In this document: positions 17,558 through 24,870 of the stretch, in pieces
Layout of the letters: every line of letters starts with the position of its first letter
Numbering within the stretch: the first letter of the stretch is position 1
Assembly: GCF_014270035.1 (NCBI RefSeq)
Contig: NZ_JACNEP010000016.1
Span: forward strand, 1-64,000
Source of the DNA: Neptunicella marina
Lineage (GTDB): Bacteria; Pseudomonadota; Gammaproteobacteria; Enterobacterales; Alteromonadaceae
DNA length: 64,000 nt
Direction of reading: 5' to 3'
Notes under the pieces: generated by a model
Databases searched by the model: none
Told to the model about the DNA's origin: nothing
The model's input: the letters and a program-made list of their open reading frames with translations, nothing else
Program-made: the position numbers and the translations under genes

Positions 17558-18183
17558 TGACATTATTAGATTCACTTAACTGGCGTTATGCCGTCAGACA
17601 ATTTAATCAGCAAACCCTGTCACCGTCTGATGTTAATATTTTGCGTGAGGTTGTTCGCTTAACACCTTCTTCGTACGGTTTACAACCCTATCGTTTAATT
17701 GTGGTTGAGTCTCAGGCTGTAAAGGATGCGTTGTTGCCTTTTTCAATGGGGCAACAAAAGGTAGCGGAGTGTTCGCATTTATTTGTTTTGGCACAGCGCA
17801 CCGATATTGGTCAGGGCATGATAGATGATATTTTCAGTTTAACGGAACAGCAACAGCAGCTGACTGCCGGGAGTCTGGACGGATACAAATCACACGTGTC
17901 TGATGTGATTGGTCAGTTTAGTCAGCAGCAAGCCAGTACATGGGCCAGTCAGCAAGCCTATATTGCATTGGGGAATTTGCTAACTGTCGCAGCCAGTATG
18001 CAAATTGATGCTTGTCCTATGGCCGGATTTGAAGCGCCTGGATTTGATGATGTGCTGGGGCTGTCGGCACACAATCTCACGACTACTGTTATTTGTGCGC
18101 TGGGATACCGTAGTGAGGATGATGCCGCAGCCAGCTCTGGTAAAGTGCGCATACCGGCTGATACTTTTAGTCGGGTGGCCTGA
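17557..18183 (+). CDS. Nitroreductase-family NAD(P)H oxidoreductase
   Basis: A 208-residue FMN enzyme of the NfsB type. The N-terminal RYAVRQFNQQ binds FMN phosphate, SSYGLQPYRLIVV follows, and the C-terminal ALGYRSEDDAA is family-typical. It reduces nitro-aromatics or quinones with NAD(P)H; the natural substrate is open. The start overlaps the cyclase stop by one base. A truncated GNAT reading frame follows in the same frame immediately after the stop. Confidence 0.85.
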   Translation: MTLLDSLNWRYAVRQFNQQTLSPSDVNILREVVRLTPSSYGLQPYRLIVVESQAVKDALLPFSMGQQKVAECSHLFVLAQRTDIGQGMIDDIFSLTEQQQQLTAGSLDGYKSHVSDVIGQFSQQQASTWASQQAYIALGNLLTVAASMQIDACPMAGFEAPGFDDVLGLSAHNLTTTVICALGYRSEDDAAASSGKVRIPADTFSRVA

Positions 18184-18219
18184 TGCAAGCTTTGTGGCGT
18201 TTTCTGTCAGTGCTGCCTT

Positions 18220-18477
18220 GTGTTTATTGCTTATCAAAATAAAAAAGCCGTGGCCAGTGTGTTGCTCTTTCGAACAGCTAACACTTTAGGAGTACATCAA
18301 ATGGGGGTAATTCCAGAGTGTCGCGGACAGGGTATTGCACAACAGTTGATGGGCTTTGTTATTGACTTTGCCAGATTACAGGGACTCAAATATATTGATT
18401 TGCAGGCTTCATCGATGGGGCGGTCTTTGTATCAAAAGCTCGGATTTAAGCAGTATTACAGCATTTATTTTTTATAG
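18220..18477 (+). pseudogene. GNAT acetyltransferase remnant (C-terminal half)
   Basis: The 85 codons from a GTG encode only the C-terminal half of a GNAT domain: the acetyl-CoA loop ECRGQGIAQQLM and the terminal YQKLGFKQYYSIYFL are intact. The usual 60-90 N-terminal residues are absent. Reading upstream in the same frame gives cysteine-rich nonsense back to the nitroreductase stop at 18181-18183, and no start with a ribosome-binding site is seen. It is most simply a decayed gene whose front was lost; a functional mini-protein is less likely. Confidence 0.6.
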
Positions 18478-18520
18478 TAATAAGGCGTATTTTGTTTATC
18501 GCAAAATACGCCTTATTATA
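18477..18520. terminator. Bidirectional terminator
   Basis: A perfect 16-bp stem, AATAAGGCGTATTTTG with CAAAATACGCCTTATT, encloses a 7-base loop. It is placed between the converging GNAT remnant and the NTF2-like gene. The AT-rich outer arms give T-runs on both strands. Confidence 0.85.
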
Positions 18521-18539
18521 TCCGGGAAAGTAACCTGTA

Positions 18540-18953
18540 TTAGCCTAACTGACGTTCAGATTGATCAATTTTAGCGTCGTTGATGCTGGCTTCGCGTCGT
18601 TCCATCAGCCCATCATCGTTAAATTGCCACAACTCATTACCATATGAACGATACCACTGACCTTCTGCATCCTGCCATTCATAAAAGAATTTCACCGCAA
18701 TACGATGGGAATCAAAACACCACAGTTCTTTTTTAAGTTTGTAATTTTGTTCCTTTTGCCATTTTTCACTTAAAAATTTCACGATGTTTTCGCGACCGGA
18801 AAATATCAGGTCACGGTTACGCCATTGTGAATCTTCGGTATAAGCCAGTGATACTTTGTGTGGATCGCGGCTGTTCCAGCCATCTTCTGCCATTTGCACT
18901 TTCAGAGCAGCAGATTCTGCAGTAAAGGGGGGTAAAGGCGGACGTGTTGTCAT
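18540..18953 (-). CDS. DUF1348 / NTF2-like family protein
   Basis: A 137-residue cytoplasmic protein of the SnoaL/NTF2 cone fold, recognised by the DUF1348 pattern: [23 protein letters not shown], then FLSEKWQKE and [19 protein letters not shown]. Members are small dimeric proteins of uncertain function, often in stress or detoxification settings. AAGGA precedes the start. The upstream intergenic stretch carries three copies of ACCATATTTGGT-type sites, suggesting shared control with the divergent glutaredoxin gene. Confidence 0.85.
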   Translation of the reverse strand: MTTRPPLPPFTAESAALKVQMAEDGWNSRDPHKVSLAYTEDSQWRNRDLIFSGRENIVKFLSEKWQKEQNYKLKKELWCFDSHRIAVKFFYEWQDAEGQWYRSYGNELWQFNDDGLMERREASINDAKIDQSERQLG

Positions 18954-19329
18954 AAGTAATTCCTTAAGATAGTTAATAAGCTAATTGCCTGTTCCAAGTC
19001 CTGTGCCAATATTATTCTTTATATTATTCAATGGGTTATGATTTTCGCTATCTTTAATTTCACAGTATTGTGTAATTACAACCCATATTTGGTTAGGCGT
19101 TGTAACGCCTATTGCCGAGCGCGTTGGGTAAGCCATTTTACTTTTGTCTGATTCAATTTAGGTGTATTTACCATATTTGGTAAATTGAACCATATTTGGT
19201 GGTTTTTTGTGAGATCTTGTTATGGGGTAAGTTTATTAAGGTATTGAAAAATAATATAAAAAAGAGTTTTTAATGTTTGGCATGTTTTTCGCGATAGGTG
19301 ACAGATATTTTATTATCAAGGAAAAAATT
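18954..19329. promoter_or_regulatory. Divergent control region with three ACCATATTTGGT-type sites
   Basis: These 376 bases hold no gene I support. CCATATTTGGT occurs at 19083-19093, 19171-19181 and 19190-19200. The middle copy is the core of a perfect palindrome, ATTTACCA-TATT-TGGTAAAT (19166-19185), and the third reads ACCATATTTGGT (first base at 19189). Two copies are 19 bp apart. A fourth copy in inverse orientation lies upstream of the GST gene (23303-23314). This is the pattern of a dimeric regulator's operator. Confidence 0.6.
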
Positions 19330-19575
19330 GTGCCTAAAGTTGAAATTTATACCCGTCCAGGTTGTGGATATTGCGCGTTAGCTAAACAGTTGCTGAATAA
19401 GCGCATGCTGGAGTTTACTGAATATGATGTTTATGCCGACCCGGTGCGTAAAGATGAACTGGCACGCCGGGTTCGTTACCAGACATATCCACAAATTTTC
19501 ATCAATGATTTACCTGTTGGTGGCTACGATGATCTGGCCCGTTTAGACCAACAGGCAAAGCTCAGTGGTTTTTAA
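19330..19575 (+). CDS. grxC: Glutaredoxin
   Basis: A dithiol glutaredoxin of 81 residues: it reduces disulfides and protein-glutathione mixed disulfides with glutathione. The active site CGYC is at 12-15, TYPQIFIN carries the cis-Pro loop, and GGYDDL is the glutathione-binding end. The GTG at 19330 is preferred because AAGGA lies seven bases upstream and the length then equals the family norm; an ATG at 19273 would add 19 unconserved residues. The CGYC sequence makes it closest to GrxC types. It is transcribed away from the NTF2-like gene, from the region with three operator-like repeats. Confidence 0.88.
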   Translation: MPKVEIYTRPGCGYCALAKQLLNKRMLEFTEYDVYADPVRKDELARRVRYQTYPQIFINDLPVGGYDDLARLDQQAKLSGF

Positions 19576-19614
19576 CTGAGTGAATGATTCCGTTTAATAC
19601 ACAGTAAGGACGGT

Positions 19615-19776
19615 ATGATGCTGACATTATGGCGAGTTTATCAAAGTCGGATCAAAAGATGGTGTCATCAGTGGTTTAATCCGGATGATATATCGACAGA
19701 ACCGTGCGACTACTTCCCGCATGAACTGGTTAGTCAGTATCGCTACCCCAGGGCACAGTATCATGAGTCAGAGTAA
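19615..19776 (+). CDS. Small basic/aromatic protein (53 aa), coupled to PPOX gene
   Basis: The 53-residue ORF begins ATGATG with AAGGA at 19606-19610. It is rich in Trp, Tyr, Arg and His (RIKRWCHQWFNPDD, then SQYRYPRAQYHESE). I do not recognise a family. Support: a good ribosome-binding site, a start 39 bp after the glutaredoxin stop, and a 14-base overlap of its end with the start of the PPOX-type gene at 19763, typical of translational coupling. The weak ribosome-binding site of the PPOX gene fits that reading. It may be a small partner or merely a coupling leader. Confidence 0.5.
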   Translation: MMLTLWRVYQSRIKRWCHQWFNPDDISTEPCDYFPHELVSQYRYPRAQYHESE

Positions 19777-20722
19777 CCTGTTCCATCAGGGAGAATTGCG
19801 GTTGCAACAACGCACAGGCGCCAGAGCGCAAATTGCCAGTTATGCAGATCGCATGATCCGTGACTTTATTCCAAAACAACATCAGATGTTTTATTTGTCG
19901 CTGTCTTATCTGTTTGTTGGTGCAACTGATCAGCAAGGTCAGGTATGGGCAACTGTGTTAACCGGACAAGCGGGATTTGTTCAAAGTCCTGATCCTTATA
20001 CCCTGATAATCAAAACGTCGTTAGCCGATACAGATCCTTTGTCAGATGCCTTAGCGCCGGGAACTGATATCGCAATTTTAGGTCTGGATTTTAATAATCG
20101 TCGTCGTAACCGCATATCCGGAACTGTGGTGGGGTATAAGCCGGGTTGTTTGCAAATTGCAGTCAAACAAACTTTTGGAAATTGTCCCCGTTATATACAT
20201 GCTCGCCAGTATGAACCCGGTAATAGCGCCGCTAAACCCAGTATTGAACGATTTTCAGCACTGTATAAACCCGCAGTCGAAATAATTAGCAGGGCGGACA
20301 GCTTTTTTGTTGCGAGCCATAGTGGTTCACAAACAAACGGTAATTGTAGCGGAGCAGATATATCATACCGTGGGGGACAACCCGGATTTGTCATTGTTGA
20401 TAACAGCAACACGCTAACTGTTCCCGATTTTGCCGGTAATTTTCATTTTAATACGCTGGGGAATTTTGAACTTAATCCAAATGCGGGCCTGTTGTTTATA
20501 GATTTTGAACATGGCGATATATTGTACTTAAACGGACGAGCAAAGGTGTTGTGGGATGATACACTCGTACAATGTTTGCCCGGTGCTGAAAGACTATGGC
20601 AGTTTAAGATCGATACTGTGATTAAAGTCTCTGATGCGCTACCCATTAGGTTTCAGTTGCAGGAGTATTCTCCTTACGTTGATATGCATTCAATCTGGCC
20701 GTCCTATAATCAGGCGGTGTAA
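19763..20722 (+). CDS. Pyridoxamine-phosphate-oxidase-like flavoprotein, two split barrels
   Basis: About 319 residues from the ATG at 19763 (a longer frame to 19685 lacks support). Two FMN-binding split-barrel halves are visible. The first holds RDFIPKQHQMFY, GQVWATVLTG and RRRNRISGTV, followed by FGNCPRYIHAR. The second holds HSGSQTNGNCSGADISYRGG, GNFELNPNAGLLFIDFEHGD. This matches the PPOX-family proteins often fused or linked to ferredoxin reductases. It probably reduces a flavin-linked substrate; the exact reaction is unknown. It follows the 53-residue ORF with overlap and is truncated of nothing, but a MITE-like element begins 8 bp after its stop. Confidence 0.8.
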   Translation: MSQSNLFHQGELRLQQRTGARAQIASYADRMIRDFIPKQHQMFYLSLSYLFVGATDQQGQVWATVLTGQAGFVQSPDPYTLIIKTSLADTDPLSDALAPGTDIAILGLDFNNRRRNRISGTVVGYKPGCLQIAVKQTFGNCPRYIHARQYEPGNSAAKPSIERFSALYKPAVEIISRADSFFVASHSGSQTNGNCSGADISYRGGQPGFVIVDNSNTLTVPDFAGNFHFNTLGNFELNPNAGLLFIDFEHGDILYLNGRAKVLWDDTLVQCLPGAERLWQFKIDTVIKVSDALPIRFQLQEYSPYVDMHSIWPSYNQAV

Positions 20723-20730
20723 TGGATTGC

Positions 20731-20998
20731 TAGAGCGTGTTGATCTTTGCGGTATATTTTTGCAACGAGTTGCGCGGTATTTAAACAATGAAGCACGAAT
20801 GTGGTGTAGTTGTTGTACATAAATGCGTGCTGAAGCAGTAGAAATGCCGCGCAAACGTTGCCGGAAGGGTTCGTCCTAAACACTTTTTACTCTTTGTTGC
20901 TTATTTTTGACTTAATCCATTAGGCCTGCAAATAAGCGCCGCGATTAAAAAGCGTTTAGTTAGAACAAAATTCATACAGCAAAGATCAACACGCTCTA
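20731..20998. mobile_element. MITE-like element, 268 bp with 20-bp perfect terminal inverted repeats
   Basis: TAGAGCGTGTTGATCTTTGC at 20731-20750 reappears as an exact reverse complement at 20979-20998, and partial similarity continues inward (GTAT, TTTTG). No transposase is encoded, so the element is non-autonomous. TA at both outer ends is compatible with a TA target duplication, as for IS630/Tc1-mariner elements; that assignment is inference. It is inserted 8 bp after the PPOX stop codon and ends 23 bp before the sigma-54 activator start, so it separates the two genes and could bring a promoter or terminator. Nothing else occupies this gap. Confidence 0.8.
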
Positions 20999-21021
20999 AT
21001 TTAACTTTTAGAAATTTGAAC

Positions 21022-22479
21022 ATGATGGCACCAGAAAATAACGCATTGACCGATTTACTTGAACTGAACTCGCTGATTTTAAACTCAGTGGGGGAAGGGG
21101 TTTACGGCATTAATAAAGAAGGTTTTACGACTTTTAGTAATCCTGCAGCTGAACGCATGACAGGCTGGTCGGTGGCAGACTTACAGGGTAGACAGGCACA
21201 TTCCATCTGGCATCATACTAAATGCTGTGGCGCACATTATCCTCAGGAAGAATGCCCGATTTATATGGCACTGAAAGACGGAGTGGTGCATCACGAGCAG
21301 GATGAATTGTTCTGGCGTAAAGATGGATCGAGTTTTCCGGTGGAATACACCAGCACCCCCATGATCCGCGATGGACACATTGTTGGCGCTGTGGTGGTGT
21401 TTCGCGATATCACTACCCGTAAACAGAATGAAAAAAAACTGACAAGTGCGTTAGAAGAAGTTAAACGCCTGCAAAAACAATTACAGGCCGAGAATCGCTA
21501 TTTAAAAGCCGAATTACGTGAACAGCATCAGGCAAAGAGCATTGTTGCGGGTCATGCAAAAATGAAAACGCTATTACAATTGGTACGTCAGGTGGCGCCC
21601 ACTGATGCCAGTGTGTTGATCCAGGGCGAAACTGGTACTGGCAAAGAGTTGATTGCTAATGAAATCCATCATCTAAGTCCGCGTAGTAAGAATGCGTTAG
21701 TTAAAATTAACTGTGGTGCTATTCCTCATAACCTGGTTGAAAGCGAATTGTTTGGACATGAAAAAGGCGCTTTTACCGGCGCCACATCAACCCGTATTGG
21801 CCGATTTGAGCTGGCCAATGGGGGCACTTTGTTTTTGGATGAGGTAGCAGAATTACCGGCTGATACACAAACTAAGTTGCTCAGGGTATTGCAGGAAGGT
21901 GAGTTTGAGCGGGTAGGTGGTCACAAAACCATAAAGGTGGATGTGCGTATTGTCGCCGCCAGTCATAAGAATTTACAGCAATTAAGTGAGGCAGGGGATT
22001 TCCGTTTAGATCTGTTTTACCGTTTAAGTGTGTTTCCAGTACAGGTACCACCATTGAGGGAACGCATCAGTGATATTCCTATGTTAGCCAATAGCATTGT
22101 TCAGCAGCTTGGGGTTAAGTTAGGGCGTCATTTTAAAGCGTTAAGTCAGGCATCGCTGTCATCGTTAATGGCATATTCCTGGTTGGGTAATGTGCGGGAA
22201 TTACAAAACGTGTTGGAACGTGCTGCAATTTTAAGCTTGGGAGATGAAATCCATATCACCCCTGAATTATTACCGGTAACCAAAGTGTCTAATCCTATAG
22301 ACCGCAGCGCTGATCAATCGCTGGCGGCGTTTGAAACGGCACATATTACTAATATTTTACAGCGTACCGGCTGGAAAATATCTGGCTCTGGTGGTGCAGC
22401 CGAAATTCTGGATATGCATCCTAATACCTTAAGAGCTCGCATGGATAAGCTAGGGATTAAAAACCGCCTTAAAGCGTGA
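21022..22479 (+). CDS. Sigma-54-dependent activator with N-terminal PAS domain
   Basis: About 485 residues. An N-terminal PAS domain (about 10-130) has a Cys/His-containing loop (HHTKCCGAHYPQEECPIY). A coiled linker follows (about 138-172). The AAA+ domain has Walker A GETGTGKE near 202-209 and the sigma-54 contact loop GAFTGA near 249-254. A Fis-type helix-turn-helix closes the protein (AAEILDMHPNTLRARMDKLG). It senses an intracellular signal by PAS and activates RpoN promoters. The ATG at 21022 is chosen; a TTG at 21016 is possible. The ribosome-binding site is weak. No -24/-12 promoter was convincingly found nearby, so targets are unknown. Confidence 0.9.
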   Translation: MMAPENNALTDLLELNSLILNSVGEGVYGINKEGFTTFSNPAAERMTGWSVADLQGRQAHSIWHHTKCCGAHYPQEECPIYMALKDGVVHHEQDELFWRKDGSSFPVEYTSTPMIRDGHIVGAVVVFRDITTRKQNEKKLTSALEEVKRLQKQLQAENRYLKAELREQHQAKSIVAGHAKMKTLLQLVRQVAPTDASVLIQGETGTGKELIANEIHHLSPRSKNALVKINCGAIPHNLVESELFGHEKGAFTGATSTRIGRFELANGGTLFLDEVAELPADTQTKLLRVLQEGEFERVGGHKTIKVDVRIVAASHKNLQQLSEAGDFRLDLFYRLSVFPVQVPPLRERISDIPMLANSIVQQLGVKLGRHFKALSQASLSSLMAYSWLGNVRELQNVLERAAILSLGDEIHITPELLPVTKVSNPIDRSADQSLAAFETAHITNILQRTGWKISGSGGAAEILDMHPNTLRARMDKLGIKNRLKA

Positions 22480-22550
22480 AACTTATTTCTCTGGTTTTAA
22501 CGTGAATATAGTTATAAAGCGGGGTGTTACCACAAATGACACTCTGATTC

Positions 22551-23174
22551 TTATGCCGCTAAACCCACTGCGGAATCCTGCACAGGAATAAAACCCCGGA
22601 GTGATTCCACGTTATGAAGCCAGTGTTTTATGTTGCTGTATGCACTTAAATCAGCCTTGCCTTCCGATGTATGTACAATATTACTGTATTGTGTAATGTC
22701 CGCCAGCGTTGGTCTGCTGGCCACCAACCAGTCATTATTCTCTAACTGGCTATCAATAAAAGCCAGATAATCGTGTGATGTACCATTGGTTTCAATGGCC
22801 CCATGAGGCGCATTAAACAAAGTAAACAGCGGCACTGTGGTTGATCCATCGGCTAGTGATCCGGAAGCGAGTGATAAATAACGATTTACACTGGCAAATT
22901 GCTGAGGATGTTTGGGTAACCAGTCTTGATGTTTGGCATAAGTTTGCGCCAGATAAATCAAAATACTGTTGGAGTCGGGAATGATGGTTTGTCCATCTAC
23001 CAATACCGGGATTTGGCCTGCTGGATTTAACGCCATAAACGGCGTCTGTCTGCGTTCCTCCCCGGCCAAGTCAGCAAACATATTGTCGTAACCTAGCTCA
23101 ATGATTGACAAAAACAGTGCAACCCGATGTGTGTGTCCCGAAAACGGATGACCGTACAGTTTAATTAATGACAT
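22551..23174 (-). CDS. Glutathione S-transferase-family protein
   Basis: 207 residues with a thioredoxin-like N-terminal GST domain (LYGHPFSGHTHRVALFLS, then NPAGQIPVLVDGQTIIPDSNSI, where the Pro and Asp-Ser contact glutathione) and a helical C-terminal domain with DNWLVASRPTLADI. It conjugates or transfers glutathione onto electrophiles; the substrate is unknown. AAGGAGAGAG gives a strong ribosome-binding site. An ACCAAATATGGT site 129 bp upstream is the same motif seen before the glutaredoxin and NTF2-like genes. Confidence 0.9.
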   Translation of the reverse strand: MSLIKLYGHPFSGHTHRVALFLSIIELGYDNMFADLAGEERRQTPFMALNPAGQIPVLVDGQTIIPDSNSILIYLAQTYAKHQDWLPKHPQQFASVNRYLSLASGSLADGSTTVPLFTLFNAPHGAIETNGTSHDYLAFIDSQLENNDWLVASRPTLADITQYSNIVHTSEGKADLSAYSNIKHWLHNVESLRGFIPVQDSAVGLAA

Positions 23175-23302
23175 AACTCTCTCCTTAGCTAGTGGCGTGT
23201 CAAACTGACTAAGGCTATTTATGTGCCAACTTAAAATATTAAATTAAAACAAATAGTTATGGGTTTTGATTAATTGCAATTGTCGGTATTTCGGCAACAG
23301 AA

Positions 23303-23314
23303 ACCAAATATGGT
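23303..23314 (-). promoter_or_regulatory. Fourth ACCATATTTGGT-type site, upstream of GST gene
   Basis: ACCAAATATGGT is the exact reverse complement of ACCATATTTGGT found at 19189-19200. It lies 129 bp upstream of the GST start in the promoter-side gap. It is the only copy I noticed outside 19.0-19.2 kb. Confidence 0.5.
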
Positions 23315-23400
23315 GATATAAATTAGTTTTATCTAAGTCCTGTTTTGTCTGGGGCAAAAAGCATGCACTTGGTGTGAGGTACAGAGAACGATTGTGCTCA

Positions 23401-23427
23401 CTTAATAATTTATAAAAAATTATTAAG
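23401..23427. terminator. AT-rich hairpin beside tRNA-Val region
   Basis: CTTAATAATTT and AAATTATTAAG form a perfect 11-bp stem with a 5-base loop. It lies downstream of the tRNA-Val transcript on the minus strand. With no G/C core it is a weak terminator at best. Confidence 0.4.
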
Positions 23428-23433
23428 TGAGAA

Positions 23434-23497
23434 TGGTGCGTCCGGGTAGACTCGAATTATCCGACCATTGGACCGGGTCACAGAGAGCGGTGGTGCT
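23434..23497 (-). pseudogene. Decayed tRNA-Val copy
   Basis: Read on the minus strand, the last 33 bases (23434-23466) reproduce the variable end, T-arm, acceptor strand and CCA of the neighbouring tRNA-Val with a few changes (TTCGAGTCTAC, CCGGACGCACCA). Further 5', AGCACCACC (23489-23497) matches the anticodon-arm start, but the anticodon itself is gone and the D-arm is not recognisable. It is either an old tandem duplicate in decay or the 3'-tRNA footprint left by an integrative element. Confidence 0.65.
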
Positions 23498-23536
23498 TGC
23501 ACCAGCTTAATTCAATAAAGGGATTATTCAGGAAAG

Positions 23537-23613
23537 TGGTGCGTCCGAGTAGACTCGAACTACCGACCCCCACCATGTCAAGGTGGTGCTCTAACCAACT
23601 GAGCTACGGACGC
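23537..23613 (-). tRNA. tRNA-Val (GAC)
   Basis: This 77-base gene on the minus strand includes an encoded CCA end. The acceptor GCGTCCG pairs with CGGACGC, the D-arm reads AGCTCAGTTGGTTAGAGC, the anticodon loop is TTGACAT (anticodon GAC), and the T-arm contains GTTCGAGTC. It closely follows E. coli tRNA-Val(GAC). It decodes GUC/GUU codons. A decayed copy lies 40 bp downstream. Confidence 0.95.
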
Positions 23614-23845
23614 ACTTTGAGGGTATTTACAGCCAAACGGCTGGAATGGCGCGTATATTAACGATGCTCCCCAAGGGGTGCAAGTGCTTTTTGGCAATTT
23701 GATGACAGTTCGCACAAAACGCTAACCACTTGATTAATTTATATGCAGGTGATGATTAAAATGCGAATAAAATTGACGATTGTCAGGTAATTCATACTGC
23801 TTAGTTTTATGCTGCCAGTCCGATGTAATTAAGATTGAGAATATT

Positions 23846-24619
23846 ATGCGATTCAAACTTTTAACCTTGTTAGCCTTTTTATTTTCTACATTATCACTCG
23901 CTGCAGAACCTATTACTGTCTATATGGCGGGCGATTCCACTATGGCAATTAAGGAAGTGAAAGATTATCCGGAAACGGGGTGGGGTGTGCCATTTAGTAT
24001 TTTTTTTGATGACAAGGTGAAGGTTGATAACCGTGCTAAAAATGGTCGCAGTACCCGTACTTTTATCTCTGAAGGCCGCTGGCAAAGCATTATGGATACT
24101 CTACAAACCGGGGATTATGTGATCATCCAGTTTTGTCACAATGATGAACATAAAAAGAAAGTGGATCGTTACACCACGCCTGAACAGTATCGCGCCAATT
24201 TAACGCGTTTTGTTGAGGATACCCGTGCGAAAAAAGCAACGCCTGTTTTAATGACGCCCATTGTCAGACGTAAATTTGATGATAAAGGCGTGCTGCAGGA
24301 TTCACATCCTGTTTATGCCGACATTGTGCGCGATGTAGCCAGGGTTATGAAGGTAGATTTTGTTGATGCTGAATTACTAACAAAACATTATGTACAGGGA
24401 TTGGGAGTCGAAGGAAGTTTATTGCGTTTTATGCATATTAAACCGGGTGTGCATCCAAACTATCCGGTGGGGGTATCAGACAATACTCATTTAAACCGTC
24501 TTGGAGCAAGAGAGGTTGCTCAGGTGATTTTAGCTGATTTGAAAAGGCAACATCATCCACTGGCTGAACGTTTACGTGTACCCGATCCTAAACACCTGAA
24601 ACTGGTATATAAAGATTAG
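23846..24619 (+). CDS. SGNH-hydrolase, rhamnogalacturonan acetylesterase-like
   Basis: 257 residues with a signal peptide (about 1-20, cleaving after LSLAA). The GDST motif carries nucleophile Ser31, GRST and QFCHNDEHKK are the block II/III elements, and DNTHLN near 212-217 gives Asp and His of the triad. This is the CE12-type layout, which removes acetyl groups from pectic rhamnogalacturonan. It is predicted to be secreted or periplasmic. Start ATG at 23846 was preferred over the upstream frame because it begins the signal peptide directly. It stands alone; no pectate lyase or TonB receptor is nearby. Confidence 0.85.
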   Translation: MRFKLLTLLAFLFSTLSLAAEPITVYMAGDSTMAIKEVKDYPETGWGVPFSIFFDDKVKVDNRAKNGRSTRTFISEGRWQSIMDTLQTGDYVIIQFCHNDEHKKKVDRYTTPEQYRANLTRFVEDTRAKKATPVLMTPIVRRKFDDKGVLQDSHPVYADIVRDVARVMKVDFVDAELLTKHYVQGLGVEGSLLRFMHIKPGVHPNYPVGVSDNTHLNRLGAREVAQVILADLKRQHHPLAERLRVPDPKHLKLVYKD

Positions 24620-24637
24620 CTATCAAAATTGAGCAGG

Positions 24638-24841
24638 TTAATATACCTGCTCATCATCTGAGTTGATGTAAAGTTGCACTTTTTGCTCAAGATCATCGAT
24701 ATGAAAGCTCAGGTGAATTGGATGACAACAATTGGTGCAATCTTCGATATAGTCCTGATCGCCGTTGCTGGTATCAAGAGTGATATGCATCACATGACCA
24801 CAGTGTGGGCAGCTGATTTTTTGATGGTTAATGTTATTCAT
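24638..24841 (-). CDS. CPXCG-motif cysteine-rich protein
   Basis: A 67-residue protein with CPHCG near residue 11 and a second pair CTNCC near residue 35, forming a predicted zinc-binding site, followed by an acidic tail. It belongs to the small CPXCG family of unknown function. The ATG at 24841 has GGGAG five bases upstream. It lies 29 bp after the pteridine reductase-like gene on the same strand and is probably co-transcribed with it. Confidence 0.82.
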   Translation of the reverse strand: MNNINHQKISCPHCGHVMHITLDTSNGDQDYIEDCTNCCHPIHLSFHIDDLEQKVQLYINSDDEQVY

Positions 24842-24870
24842 ATTATTACTCCCAATCACGACTCGGGTTG

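Noticed and set aside
18005..18289. A 94-codon plus-strand ORF overlapping the nitroreductase end
   Set aside because: It is out of frame with both nitroreductase and GNAT remnant and shows no conserved pattern.
23330..23400. A sigma-54 (-24/-12) promoter near the GST gene, suggested by TGGGGC...ATGC
   Set aside because: The spacing between the GG and GC elements is off by two bases and it does not face a suitable gene.
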